DNA of 64,000 nucleotides from JANLSE01 sp038214135 (GTDB lineage Bacteria > Chloroflexota > Chloroflexia > Chloroflexales > Roseiflexaceae). Where the stretch lies: assembly GCA_038214135.1 (NCBI GenBank), contig JBBQSD010000002.1:1-64000 (forward strand), in the 5' to 3' direction. Shown piece after piece: positions 9,244 through 17,932 of this stretch (positions within the stretch are counted from its first letter, which is position 1; each line of letters starts with the position of its first letter). The position numbers and the translations under genes were made by a program. Under the pieces are notes generated by a model. The model was not told where the DNA came from. It saw only the letters and a program-made list of their open reading frames with translations, and made no database searches.

Positions 9244-10710
9244 TTAAGATGGATCAACCCGCCAGTAGCGTGAGCCATCACGCTCGCGTTTCAGCAAGCC
9301 AACCTCGAACAGTTCCCGCCGCAGCGTCACAAAATCATTATTGGTTGGACTCAATGTGGATTTCAACACGGCGTTGATCTCGCGCTCGCTATAATCCCGC
9401 CCAATCTCGAATTTCTCTGCCAGAAATGCAAGTACGACCATTTGGTCACGGCGGCGGGTTGGAAATGCGTTCAGCAGCCCATTGGCATCCATAAAACGCT
9501 TCAATTCTGCTGGGGCATTCATTTCCACTGGTGCGGTACTGCGCTGTGGCCCAATTGGTTGCCCCGATACAGGCACAAACCCACGTCCATTGACGGTTAG
9601 GTCAGCTTCTTCGATCAACCCATGTTCGGTTTCAAGGAAGCGCCGCAGAGTCACTATCGTCCAATCAAGATGGCTACGGCTGAGCCGATAGCGCTTGCTG
9701 GCACCCTCACCACGCCGTTCGAGAATATAGCCTCCCAAGGCTTTGAGATGCCGTGAAACACCCGATTGGCTAATGCCAAGCATGGCGATCAGATCCTGGG
9801 TCGTGACCTCACCCTGGCGGGCGATGAAATCAAGCAAACGCAACCCGGTCTCATCCGCAAGGGGAGCCACCCGCGAAAGCACCTCGCTGGTCTTGATCGG
9901 CCCCTGGCGCAGCGTCCAACTCGTGATCGTGCTCACAGCAACAAAAATCCAGAGTGTATCCAGGCTATCAAACCGCGTTGCATACAGGCCCACATGTGGC
10001 GATGGAACAAAGATGATCTGCCGGATATTGGGCAACAACAGAGCGAGTTCGATTGGTAAGTCGCACCCAATCACGGCCCGAATCGTCGTCGGGGCATCGG
10101 CAACGGGCAGGCTGCGCTGTTGGATACCACTCGCCAGAATCTGCACCAACTTGCTCTTCTTGCGCCATTCCGCCGCTAGTGCATGCTCCCAAACCATACG
10201 CAAATGGCCAACAACGAACTGCTGAAGCTGCTGTGGATCATTCAACAGGCCATGAACCTCGCGGATCAGTTCAATATCAAAGGGCGTCTCAGCATAGATT
10301 TCTATCAGTCGCTCGATATACAAACCCGCATTCGCAAGCAGAGCGATACTATCGTCGCCGCGTAGCAATGGGCGCAACACCCGATCTCGTAGTTGCTCAG
10401 CAGGTTGGGCCGCCAGGTTTGCCAGATACGCCTCGAAATCGCTCTGTTGATCATCGATCTCGAATATACTACTCAGCCCTTCAAAAATCAGGCGATTCGT
10501 ATGCAGATCGGTAGGGCTCAGGCTTCGCGCAGTTGAACTCACCCAACTATCCAGTTCGGGTTGATCATGATAGAAGCGTGCAAGGCCTTCATCACCCTGC
10601 AACCCGCCCATATGCAATAGCGACATACTCACCAGCGCATTGCGGATCGGCTCTGGCGCTGCACGCGCCTCGACTGGCTTGAGCCGTGGCATGTGAAATG
10701 GTGCTGTCAT
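9244..10710 (-). CDS. ArsR-type winged-helix regulator with C-terminal DUF2087-like domain
   Basis: Probable DNA-binding transcription factor. A long helical N-terminal part of about 270 residues of unknown role precedes an ArsR winged helix (ETGLRLLDFIARQGEVTTQDL, then ISQSGVSRHLKAL and the basic wing EGASKRYRL). The last about 75 residues resemble DUF2087 (FPTRRRDQMVVLAFLAEKF ... YSEREINAVL ... LRRELFEVGLLKRE). The ATG at 10710 is preceded by GGGAGGGGG and is preferred to the TTG at 10734. It lies upstream of the metal transporter genes in the same direction, 117 bases away. No cysteine metal-sensing pair is obvious, so a link to metal control is only contextual. Confidence 0.8.
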   Translation of the reverse strand: MTAPFHMPRLKPVEARAAPEPIRNALVSMSLLHMGGLQGDEGLARFYHDQPELDSWVSSTARSLSPTDLHTNRLIFEGLSSIFEIDDQQSDFEAYLANLAAQPAEQLRDRVLRPLLRGDDSIALLANAGLYIERLIEIYAETPFDIELIREVHGLLNDPQQLQQFVVGHLRMVWEHALAAEWRKKSKLVQILASGIQQRSLPVADAPTTIRAVIGCDLPIELALLLPNIRQIIFVPSPHVGLYATRFDSLDTLWIFVAVSTITSWTLRQGPIKTSEVLSRVAPLADETGLRLLDFIARQGEVTTQDLIAMLGISQSGVSRHLKALGGYILERRGEGASKRYRLSRSHLDWTIVTLRRFLETEHGLIEEADLTVNGRGFVPVSGQPIGPQRSTAPVEMNAPAELKRFMDANGLLNAFPTRRRDQMVVLAFLAEKFEIGRDYSEREINAVLKSTLSPTNNDFVTLRRELFEVGLLKRERDGSRYWRVDPS

Positions 10711-10820
10711 AACCCACCCCCTCCCAATATTCAATTATGCAATAATCTGCATTATTGGATGGATTGTAATCTGTTGGTTGCTCAGAGTCAACTCCAGCAT
10801 TCGGCTGAGCGGAGGCGGTA

Positions 10821-10829
10821 TGCTATAAT
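10821..10829 (+). promoter_or_regulatory. Extended -10 promoter of galK-RR-HK
   Basis: TGC directly precedes a perfect TATAAT (10824-10829), an extended -10 element. No good -35 is seen. The start site would fall near 10836, giving a leader of about 28 nt to galK. The gap 10711-10820 otherwise shows nothing. Confidence 0.55.
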
Positions 10830-10863
10830 GCAGTGAAGTATCACTGGATGTATGAGGAAGATC

Positions 10864-12027
10864 ATGTTGGATGTCGCCGAGATTCGCACACAATTTGAGC
10901 AGCACTTTCAGATCCACCCACGTGTGATTATTCGGGCACCTGGGCGTGTTAATCTGATCGGCGAGCACACTGATTATAATGATGGGTTTGTATTTCCAGT
11001 TGCCATTGATCGGGCAACCTATGTTGCTGCACGGCCACGGGACGACCGAATGGTGCGTGTGATTGCGCTTGATCTCCAGGATGAGGATACCTTTTCGCTT
11101 GATCGGATCGAGCGCAGCCCCACTCGCCATTGGAGCAATTATATTCGTGGCGTGATCAAGGGGTTACTCGTTGCTGGGCATCAGCTTGGTGGAGCTAATC
11201 TGGCAATTACCAGTGATGTTCCACGGGGTGCAGGGCTTTCTTCATCTGCTGCACTCGAAGTGGCCGTTGGCTATACATTCCAAACGCTCAGTCGCTTGAA
11301 TATTCTTGGTGAAGAGCTGGCGTTACTAGCGCAGGGTGCCGAAAATAGCTTTGTTGGTGTTCAGTGTGGCATTATGGATCAATTTATTTCCGCGCTTGGT
11401 CAGGCTAACCATGCATTATTGATCGATTGCCGCGATCTGAGCTATCGGAGTGTTCTGCTTCCAGCGAATGCACGCATTATCGTGTGCGATAGCCATATTG
11501 AGCGGGCACTGGCTAGTTCGGCCTATAACCAGCGCCGACAGGAATGTGAAGAAGCCGTCCGTATTCTCAAGCAATGGTATCCAAAGATCCGTGCGCTGCG
11601 CGATATCACGATGGGACAATTAGCAGAGCATGTTACCGATTTGCCGGAACCTGTGCGTTCCCGCGCTCGGCATGTTGTCAGCGAGAATGAGCGTACGCTG
11701 CGTGGTGTTGATGCGCTTGATCGTGGCGATGTGGCGGCGTTCGGGCAGCTGATGAATCAGTCGCATGCGAGTCTGCGCGATGATTATCAGGTCAGCGTAC
11801 CAGAGATGGATGCACTGGTTGCTGCAGCCCAGGCGATTCCTGGCTGTTATGGATCACGCCTGACGGGCGCTGGATTTGGTGGATGTACCGTGAGCCTGGT
11901 GGCCTCCGAGTCAGCCGAACGGTTCTGTGATCAGATCGCTTCGGCCTATACAGCCACCACTGGGCGGACTGCCACTATTCATATCTGCCGAGCGGTCGAC
12001 GGGGTCGGGCGCGCGATGCCGGAGTAG
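10864..12027 (+). CDS. galK: Galactokinase
   Basis: GHMP kinase that phosphorylates galactose at C1 (Leloir pathway). The signature GRVNLIGEHTDYNDGFVFP is near residue 27, the ATP loop PRGAGLSSSAALEVA near 120 and the C-terminal GHMP motif LTGAGFGGCTVSLV near 335. Length (387 residues) matches the family. ATG at 10864 sits five bases after GAGGA; an in-frame ATG at 10852 overlaps that ribosome site and is less likely. No galT or galE is nearby. Instead the gene is followed after only five bases by a two-component system, implying co-transcription. Confidence 0.93.
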   Translation: MLDVAEIRTQFEQHFQIHPRVIIRAPGRVNLIGEHTDYNDGFVFPVAIDRATYVAARPRDDRMVRVIALDLQDEDTFSLDRIERSPTRHWSNYIRGVIKGLLVAGHQLGGANLAITSDVPRGAGLSSSAALEVAVGYTFQTLSRLNILGEELALLAQGAENSFVGVQCGIMDQFISALGQANHALLIDCRDLSYRSVLLPANARIIVCDSHIERALASSAYNQRRQECEEAVRILKQWYPKIRALRDITMGQLAEHVTDLPEPVRSRARHVVSENERTLRGVDALDRGDVAAFGQLMNQSHASLRDDYQVSVPEMDALVAAAQAIPGCYGSRLTGAGFGGCTVSLVASESAERFCDQIASAYTATTGRTATIHICRAVDGVGRAMPE

Positions 12028-12032
12028 AATAT

Positions 12033-12731
12033 ATGCCAACCATCCTACTTGTTGAGGATGAGATCACCCTTGCCGAAACACTGCGCTACAATTTGGAGCG
12101 CGAGGGATATACCGTCCTAATCGCCAATGATGGCGTTGTTGGCCTTGAACGTGCGCGCCGTGATCAGCCAGATCTTGTAATACTCGATATCATGTTGCCG
12201 CGCCTGGATGGCTTCTCGGTCTGTCGGATTTTGCGTCAGGAAAGCGGTATGCCAATTCTGATGCTTACTGCCAGGCAGGATGAAGTTGATCGGATTGCTG
12301 GGCTGGAATTGGGTGCCGATGATTATGTTTCCAAGCCATTTAGCCTTGGCGAATTGCTGGCACGGGTGCGGGCCATTCTACGGAGAACCGACCGGCAGCC
12401 GGCTGGCGGGCGCGAAATCCTTGATGCCGGTGCGTTACGGGTCGATACTGGTTCACGGCGGGCATGGCGTGATGGGGGCGAGATTGCGCTTTCGCAGAAG
12501 GAATTCGATCTGCTGACATGCCTGATCCGCAATCGAGGAATGGCGCTCTCACGCGATGTCCTGCTGGAACGAGTGTGGGGATATGATTTTCTTGGCGATA
12601 GCCGCACCGTGGATGTTCATATTCGCTGGCTGCGCGAAAAAGTCGAGCCAGATCCAGGGAAACCGATCTATATTCAGACGGTTCGCGGAGTTGGATATCG
12701 GTTTGAGATTCCAATCCCGGCCATAAGGTGA
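12033..12731 (+). CDS. OmpR/PhoB-family response regulator
   Basis: Two-component transcription factor of 232 residues. The receiver domain (1-120) has the acidic pair E8/D9, phosphoacceptor D52 in VILDIMLP, T79 and K101 in SKPF. The winged-helix output domain (about 130-228) ends VRGVGYRFE, typical of the family. GGAG lies six bases before the ATG. It overlaps the following kinase gene by four bases, so the two surely act together. The arrangement resembles phoB-phoR, but the stimulus is not evident. Confidence 0.93.
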   Translation: MPTILLVEDEITLAETLRYNLEREGYTVLIANDGVVGLERARRDQPDLVILDIMLPRLDGFSVCRILRQESGMPILMLTARQDEVDRIAGLELGADDYVSKPFSLGELLARVRAILRRTDRQPAGGREILDAGALRVDTGSRRAWRDGGEIALSQKEFDLLTCLIRNRGMALSRDVLLERVWGYDFLGDSRTVDVHIRWLREKVEPDPGKPIYIQTVRGVGYRFEIPIPAIR

Positions 12732-14020
12732 TCAGGTTGATGGAGCTTCTCACCACTATTCTTGCTATTGCGCTGGGAGCCTCACTCTGGTGGGGCTTTC
12801 GTTTGCAACGGCGCTTAGCCACCATGCCTCTTTCGTTACCGCCGCAGCCCGAATCCCACAAACCCTTGTTTGATGCCGCGACAGCAGCCTTCGATGCTGG
12901 GCTGATTGTTCTGGACGAGGAACGGCGGGTACGCTATTTGAACTCCCAGGCCGAAGAGCTACTTGGTGTTGCTGGGGTTGGCAAAATTGGCCAGGGGTTA
13001 ATCACGCTCGTTCGCGATTATCAGGTGGATAGCCTGGCTTCCGATGTGTTAAGCGATGGTGAGCCACGCGAATTGGTGATGCAACCCGCCAGTTATGGGC
13101 GAACGTTACGTCTACGGGTCACCCGCTTCACGGGCGATGGGTTGATTGGTGCTGTTGTTCTCATCCGCGATGTGACCCAACTGAATATGCTTGAGCGTGC
13201 CCGCCGCGATATGGTCGCAAATGTTTCGCACGAACTAAGAACACCGCTTGCTTCCGTCAAACTGCTTGTCGAAACGGTGCAATCCGACCCACCACCGGCG
13301 ATTGCTCAGCGCATGTTAAGCCAGATGGCGCAGGAGATCGACTCAATCACGCAATTGGTGAATGAGCTGCACGAATTGTCACAGATCGAATCGGGGCGCG
13401 TAGCGTTGCAACTGATACCAACCAAGTTGGCCCCCATCGTTGAACGAGCCATCGAACGGATTCGGCCACAGGCGGAGCGGAAATCACTGCATGTTGCCGC
13501 TGAGGTTGATCCAACCCTACCAATGGTGCTGATGGACGCAGATCGGGTCGGGCAGGTGTTACTTAATTTATTGCATAATGCGGCCAAATTCACCCAAGAG
13601 GGCGGCACGGTTACGATCCGGGCGGTGCAGGTTGTGGTAACCGGCGAGATGCGCCAAACTGGCTATATTGAGCGGCGCTCACGAAATGAACGGATAATTG
13701 GTGATCAGGAACGGCGTAGTGCGTCTGTACAGCTATCGAGCCAGGGGCGGCCAGAAATTCAGGTACCATCGGGCCATGCTACAGGCGAATGGATGTTGAT
13801 CAGCATACACGATAATGGCGTCGGTATTCCAAGCCCGGATCTGCCACGGATTTTCGAGCGCTTCTATAAGGTGGATCGGGCGCGAACACGCAATGCTGGC
13901 GGAACGGGGCTTGGGTTGGCGATTGCGAAACATCTGATCGAAGGGCACGGCGGGCGAATCTGGGCAACCAGCCGTGAGGGCCAGGGCTCGACATTCTTTT
14001 TTACGCTGCCAGTGGCGTAG
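12728..14020 (+). CDS. PhoR-like sensor histidine kinase
   Basis: Membrane-anchored sensor for the adjacent regulator. One N-terminal hydrophobic segment (about 5-22) is followed by a PAS-like domain (about 48-150), a HisKA domain with phosphoacceptor H168 in NVSHELRTPLAS and an ATPase domain with N box LLNLLHNAAKF, G1 DNGVGIP, F box FERFYKVD and G2 GGTGLGLAI. There is no large extracytoplasmic loop, so sensing is likely cytoplasmic or at the membrane. An insertion of about 45 polar residues sits between the N box and the G1 box. The GTG start at 12728 overlaps the upstream stop (GTGA). The stop TAG lies inside a 28-bp palindromic repeat. Confidence 0.92.
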   Translation: MIRLMELLTTILAIALGASLWWGFRLQRRLATMPLSLPPQPESHKPLFDAATAAFDAGLIVLDEERRVRYLNSQAEELLGVAGVGKIGQGLITLVRDYQVDSLASDVLSDGEPRELVMQPASYGRTLRLRVTRFTGDGLIGAVVLIRDVTQLNMLERARRDMVANVSHELRTPLASVKLLVETVQSDPPPAIAQRMLSQMAQEIDSITQLVNELHELSQIESGRVALQLIPTKLAPIVERAIERIRPQAERKSLHVAAEVDPTLPMVLMDADRVGQVLLNLLHNAAKFTQEGGTVTIRAVQVVVTGEMRQTGYIERRSRNERIIGDQERRSASVQLSSQGRPEIQVPSGHATGEWMLISIHDNGVGIPSPDLPRIFERFYKVDRARTRNAGGTGLGLAIAKHLIEGHGGRIWATSREGQGSTFFFTLPVA

Positions 14021-14044
14021 AGACGCAAGATCTTGCGTCTCTAC
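14017..14044. repeat. Perfect 28-bp palindrome at kinase stop codon
   Basis: GTAGAGACGCAAGA followed by its exact reverse complement. The TAG at 14018-14020 is the histidine kinase stop. The convergent smc stop lies 16 bases on. It has no T run, so it is not a classic intrinsic terminator, though a hairpin in the transcript is certain. Confidence 0.85.
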
Positions 14045-14059
14045 GCCCCAACGCGATTC

Positions 14060-17000
14060 TTATTCGCTGACGAGTTCCTCTAATCGTAGTGAAAGTACCC
14101 GTGATGCGCTATCATCGCCCATCGAAACGCCATAGATCGTATCGGCTGCCTCGATTGTGCCGCGATTGTGGGTAATCACCAGGAATTGAGTTTGCTGCGA
14201 TAATTCGACAAGCGCATCGCGGAAGCGACCCACATTCGCCTCATCAAGGGCAGCATCGACCTCATCCAGCACGCAAAAGGGTGTTGGATTGACCTTCAGG
14301 ATCGCAAACAACAGGGCAGCAGCGGTTAATGCGCGTTCACCACCCGATAGTAGTGCAAGCGTTTGCTGGCGTTTGCCTGGTGGGCGGGCAACAATCTCGA
14401 CACCGAGTGGCATGCCATTTGTTGTTCCATCGGCCTGTTCGCCATCAGGACGTGTCAGGAATATCCGTGCCTGGCCGCCGCCAAACAAGCGTTCAAAACT
14501 GCGTTCAAACTCAATTGCAACTGCATTAAATGTGGCCTCAAAGCGGGTTTGCATGGCCCCATCGAGTGTAGCGATCAACTCGCTCAGCGAACGCTCGGCT
14601 GCACGCAGATCGTTCAGTTGCGTGCTCAGAAAATCGTAGCGTGTGCTTGTCTCTTCATATTCTTCTAGGGCAAGCGGATTAATTGCGCCCATGCGCTGGA
14701 TTTTACTCCGCAGTTGCTGGATGGGGGCCGCGAGATCCTCCGGAGGGACACCACTCACATCATCTGTACGGACGCGATATATCGCGTCCGTACTCGCATC
14801 CGCATCGATCAACGAATCGAGATCAATATCATCTGCTGCTGCTCGTTCCCATAGTGAATCCAGCCGATCACGAGCACGCTGGGCCTCAACTGATGCGCGA
14901 CCATAGGCCGATTCCCGCTCAAGCAATGACTCTGTGTGTATGGCTGCCTCACGCTCCCGTTCGGCCTGGGTTACTTCACTGGTCGCTAATTCAGTTTCTG
15001 CTGGGTCAATCTGGCGGCGCAGATCATCGATCTCTGCAAGCAAGGCGCGATGGATCGCCTCCAACTCCTCTGTGCGGGCGCTGATTGTGGAGCGTTCCTG
15101 GGCCAGCGCAGCCACCCGGCTATCGCTCTCATCGCGTTGCGTGGCGAGGCGCTGCAATCCCTGAGCGTGTGATTGCAGCACGGTTCGTTCGGCGCGGGCC
15201 TCGCCTTCCGCAGCAGCAAGCGCTGAACGAAGGGATGCTAGCTGCGCCATAGCAGCCTGTTCCGTTGTGCTGCGCTCCTGTTCCTCTGCCCGTATGCGCG
15301 CCAGGTGCTGCTGTGCCGCTTGTTCGCGCTGTTCCAGGGAAGCACGTTCAGCAGCTAGCGCCTGTTCCTGGGCATCCAGTTCGCCGAGTTCACTCATCAC
15401 CTGACCATCACGCCGCTGCTGGAGTGTGAGATCTGCCGCGGCCTGGGCAACAATGCGCCGTCCCCGATCAAGGGCATCTCGGCATTCATCAATCTTTTGC
15501 TGGGCTTGCCTCCGCACCTGTTCGGATTCGCGGCGGGTTTGTTCAGCAGTCGTAGCTCGGGCTTCTATTGTAGTGCGGGCTTGCTGGGCCGCTTCCAGAG
15601 CTTGGCGTTGTGTTGCAACCAATTCAGGCAGTTCACGCAGCTCCCGCTCGCGCCGTAGCGCACCACTCTCGCGGATCTGCGCGCCACCCGTTACAGCCCC
15701 ACCCGAATTAACCTGTTCGCCAGCCAGGGTTACTATCGTCCAACCGCCAGCAACCGAACGCAACTCAGCCCGTGCTGTGGACAGATCCTGTACGATCAGC
15801 GTTCGCCCAAGCAGATGCCAGACCACAATGGCATAGTGATCATCATAGGCAACCAGATCGGCTGCTATACCAAGCACGTTGCCACGAGCCTGCACCGGCC
15901 TGCGATCATCGCTCCCTGGCCGCCGAATCGTATCAAGCGGCAGGAACGTCGCCCGGCCTGCCCCACTACGCTTCAGTGCATCAATGGCCGTTTCTGCATC
16001 GGCCCAGTGTTCGACAACAATATTCTGGATGCGCGAGCCAAGAGCCACTTCAATCGCAGTTTCGAATTCAGCTGGGGTGCGGACAATTGATGAAACCAGC
16101 ATGAAGCCGGTTCGATGTTGGCTTTCGGCCCATTGCATGGCGGCCCGAACACCAGAAAAGGCACCGGTGTAGCTGCGTTGCAGGCGAGTGAGCGATTCGA
16201 GGCGCGCTTCAGAATCGGCCAGGCTGCGGCGAGCCAGGGCTGCCGTTTCATCAGCGCGTGTCGCATCGGTTCGCAGGCGTTCGATCTCGCTACGAGCGGA
16301 TTCGGCACGAGCCTGTGCTGCCAGCACAAATTCCTGAGCCTGCGTAACGGCCTGTTCGGCAGCCAGAGCATCGGCGCGATTGACGGCCAGTGCTTGTTCA
16401 GCGGCCTGAAGGCTGGGGGCAAGTGTAGTGCGCTCACGAACAAGCCGTTCACGGCGCGCAATCAGTTGCTCCATTCGGCGGCGCAGTTCGGAAAGAGCGG
16501 CGGTGGCCTGGAGTTCCGCACGTTGGGCCTGTTCAAGGGCGTGGCGAGCGGTTCGGCGTTCTGATTCTTGTACGGCCAGCATCTGCTCGTGCGTTTGTGT
16601 TGCTGCACGATGCTCGGCCAGGCGCGTTTCAGCATCGCCAAGGCGTGTGGCCGCCTCAACACGATCGCGTTCGAGTTCGGAGGTACGCAATGCAAGCTCA
16701 CGCTGCTGGCGTTCGAGATCCTCGGCGCGGCGTTCGATTGCCGATGCCCGTTCGTGGCCAACCGCCAGATCACGTTGGGCTGCTTCTGCACGGTCATGCA
16801 GATCGCTACTTGCGGCATGCAGGCTTTGCAAACGCTCGCGAATACCACGCAACCCATCACGGAGGATCTGCAATGCGGAAACTGCTGCTGCCTGATACCC
16901 ACGAGCCGCGGTCAGGCGTTCGGCAGTAAGTTGTTCGGCTTGCGCGGATGCCGCCAGAGCACTCTGTGCTGCCCTACGCTGTGCTGTGTAGGAGCGTGTG

Positions 17001-17668
17001 AGCAGATGCTGTAGTTCGGCCTGCATCTCGCGCTGTGTTCGGGCCAGGGCTGCCTGGCGTTTCAGCGAGCGCAGGCGTGGTTCGAGATCAGCCAGGACAT
17101 CATCGCAGCGCTGAATATTGGCCAATGTTTCGCGCAAGCGCCGCTCGGATTCGACCTTGCGCTGCTCATAGATCCCAATTTCGGCGGCATCCTCGAACAG
17201 GCGGCGGCGCTCCTCTGGCCGTAGGTTGAGCGCCGAATCGACAAGGCCCTGATTGACAATCGTGTATGAACCACCAAGCGGGCCAATAGCCTCGTGAATA
17301 TCGCGCAGGCGAACGCGGTTACGGTTCAGAGTATATTCAAATTCCCCAGAGCGCGTCGCACGCCGCCCAATCGTCACTTCGCTATAGGGCAGCGGTAACA
17401 GCCGATCACTGTTATCGATGGTGAGTGCAACTTCTGCAAAACCAGAGGGTGCCCGCCGCGATCCACCACCAAAGATCAGATCCTCGGCGCGTTTACTACG
17501 TAGCGCCATGTAGCTCTGTTCGCCAAGCACCCAGCGCATTGCATCGGCAACATTCGATTTACCACTCCCATTTGGCCCAACAATTGCCGTAATACCAGGG
17601 CGAAATTCAAGCATCGTCCGTGTAGCGAACGTCTTAAAGCCCAGAATCTCGATCCGCTTGAGATACAT
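14060..17668 (-). CDS. smc: Chromosome partition protein SMC
   Basis: ATPase that compacts and helps segregate the chromosome, working as a homodimer with ScpA/ScpB. The 1202-residue protein has Walker A IVGPNGSGKSN near 29-39, two long Ala/Arg/Glu/Gln-rich coiled coils, a hinge around 500-650 (GAFSGVRAAM through the GGAVTGG region) and the C-terminal head with signature LLSGGERALTAAALL and Walker B FCVLDEVDAALDEAN. Start ATG at 17668 begins MYLKRIEILGFKTFA, the usual SMC N terminus. A perfect 28-bp palindrome of the GTAC/GTAG family is embedded in frame near residue 960, just before the conserved MGAINPLALEEYEE stretch. No scpA or scpB is nearby. Confidence 0.95.
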   Translation of the reverse strand: MYLKRIEILGFKTFATRTMLEFRPGITAIVGPNGSGKSNVADAMRWVLGEQSYMALRSKRAEDLIFGGGSRRAPSGFAEVALTIDNSDRLLPLPYSEVTIGRRATRSGEFEYTLNRNRVRLRDIHEAIGPLGGSYTIVNQGLVDSALNLRPEERRRLFEDAAEIGIYEQRKVESERRLRETLANIQRCDDVLADLEPRLRSLKRQAALARTQREMQAELQHLLTRSYTAQRRAAQSALAASAQAEQLTAERLTAARGYQAAAVSALQILRDGLRGIRERLQSLHAASSDLHDRAEAAQRDLAVGHERASAIERRAEDLERQQRELALRTSELERDRVEAATRLGDAETRLAEHRAATQTHEQMLAVQESERRTARHALEQAQRAELQATAALSELRRRMEQLIARRERLVRERTTLAPSLQAAEQALAVNRADALAAEQAVTQAQEFVLAAQARAESARSEIERLRTDATRADETAALARRSLADSEARLESLTRLQRSYTGAFSGVRAAMQWAESQHRTGFMLVSSIVRTPAEFETAIEVALGSRIQNIVVEHWADAETAIDALKRSGAGRATFLPLDTIRRPGSDDRRPVQARGNVLGIAADLVAYDDHYAIVVWHLLGRTLIVQDLSTARAELRSVAGGWTIVTLAGEQVNSGGAVTGGAQIRESGALRRERELRELPELVATQRQALEAAQQARTTIEARATTAEQTRRESEQVRRQAQQKIDECRDALDRGRRIVAQAAADLTLQQRRDGQVMSELGELDAQEQALAAERASLEQREQAAQQHLARIRAEEQERSTTEQAAMAQLASLRSALAAAEGEARAERTVLQSHAQGLQRLATQRDESDSRVAALAQERSTISARTEELEAIHRALLAEIDDLRRQIDPAETELATSEVTQAEREREAAIHTESLLERESAYGRASVEAQRARDRLDSLWERAAADDIDLDSLIDADASTDAIYRVRTDDVSGVPPEDLAAPIQQLRSKIQRMGAINPLALEEYEETSTRYDFLSTQLNDLRAAERSLSELIATLDGAMQTRFEATFNAVAIEFERSFERLFGGGQARIFLTRPDGEQADGTTNGMPLGVEIVARPPGKRQQTLALLSGGERALTAAALLFAILKVNPTPFCVLDEVDAALDEANVGRFRDALVELSQQTQFLVITHNRGTIEAADTIYGVSMGDDSASRVLSLRLEELVSE
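14766..14793. repeat. 28-bp palindrome inside the smc reading frame
   Basis: GTACGGACGCGATA followed by its exact reverse complement. It differs only slightly from the repeat at 25607 (GTAGCGACGCGATG arm) and has the same length. On the smc strand it encodes STDAIYRVRTD-like residues near 959-968, in the distal coiled coil close to the ATPase head. Confidence 0.85.
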
Positions 17669-17701
17669 GCTGCATACATAATTCTATCAAAAAGTGTCCA
17701 C

Positions 17702-17726
17702 ATTATACTCTAATTCACAAAGTCAA
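17702..17726 (-). promoter_or_regulatory. Candidate smc promoter
   Basis: On the minus strand TATAAT is at 17702-17707 and TTGACT at 17721-17726, with a short 13-bp spacer. The start point would be near 17696, giving a leader of about 28 nt. The -10 is convincing; the -35 spacing is suboptimal, as at the glutamine synthetase promoter. Confidence 0.4.
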
Positions 17727-17789
17727 TCTAATAGTATACAAATCGTGGAATAGGCCAAGAATACGCTGCACATCTTTACAGTGATATTC

Positions 17790-17819
17790 TTGACAGATAA
17801 AGCAAAAAGCGGGTATTAT
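17790..17819 (+). promoter_or_regulatory. Promoter of rny
   Basis: A perfect -35 TTGACA at 17790-17795 is followed 18 bp later by TATTAT at 17814-17819. It would start transcription near 17826 and give a leader of about 107 nt before rny. The leader shows no evident riboswitch. It is divergent from the smc promoter. Confidence 0.6.
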
Positions 17820-17932
17820 TAGCAAATTCCTGATACCGCTCACGAGCAGGAAGATGGGCAGCGCCAAGAGTGTGAAACGCAACAGCGCGGCCTGCCATCT
17901 GCCGTACCTTAAAAACTTCATAGGAGGACATC

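Noticed and set aside
12340..12861. Antisense open frame of 173 codons over the response regulator
   Set aside because: It is the reverse-strand shadow of a well-supported gene, without ribosome site or domain signature.
14017..14044. Rho-independent terminator between the kinase and smc
   Set aside because: The hairpin is perfect but no T run follows on either strand; it is treated as a repeat.
16115..16564. Plus-strand open frame of 149 codons within smc
   Set aside because: It arises from the GC-rich codon pattern of the SMC coiled coil; its composition is not protein-like.
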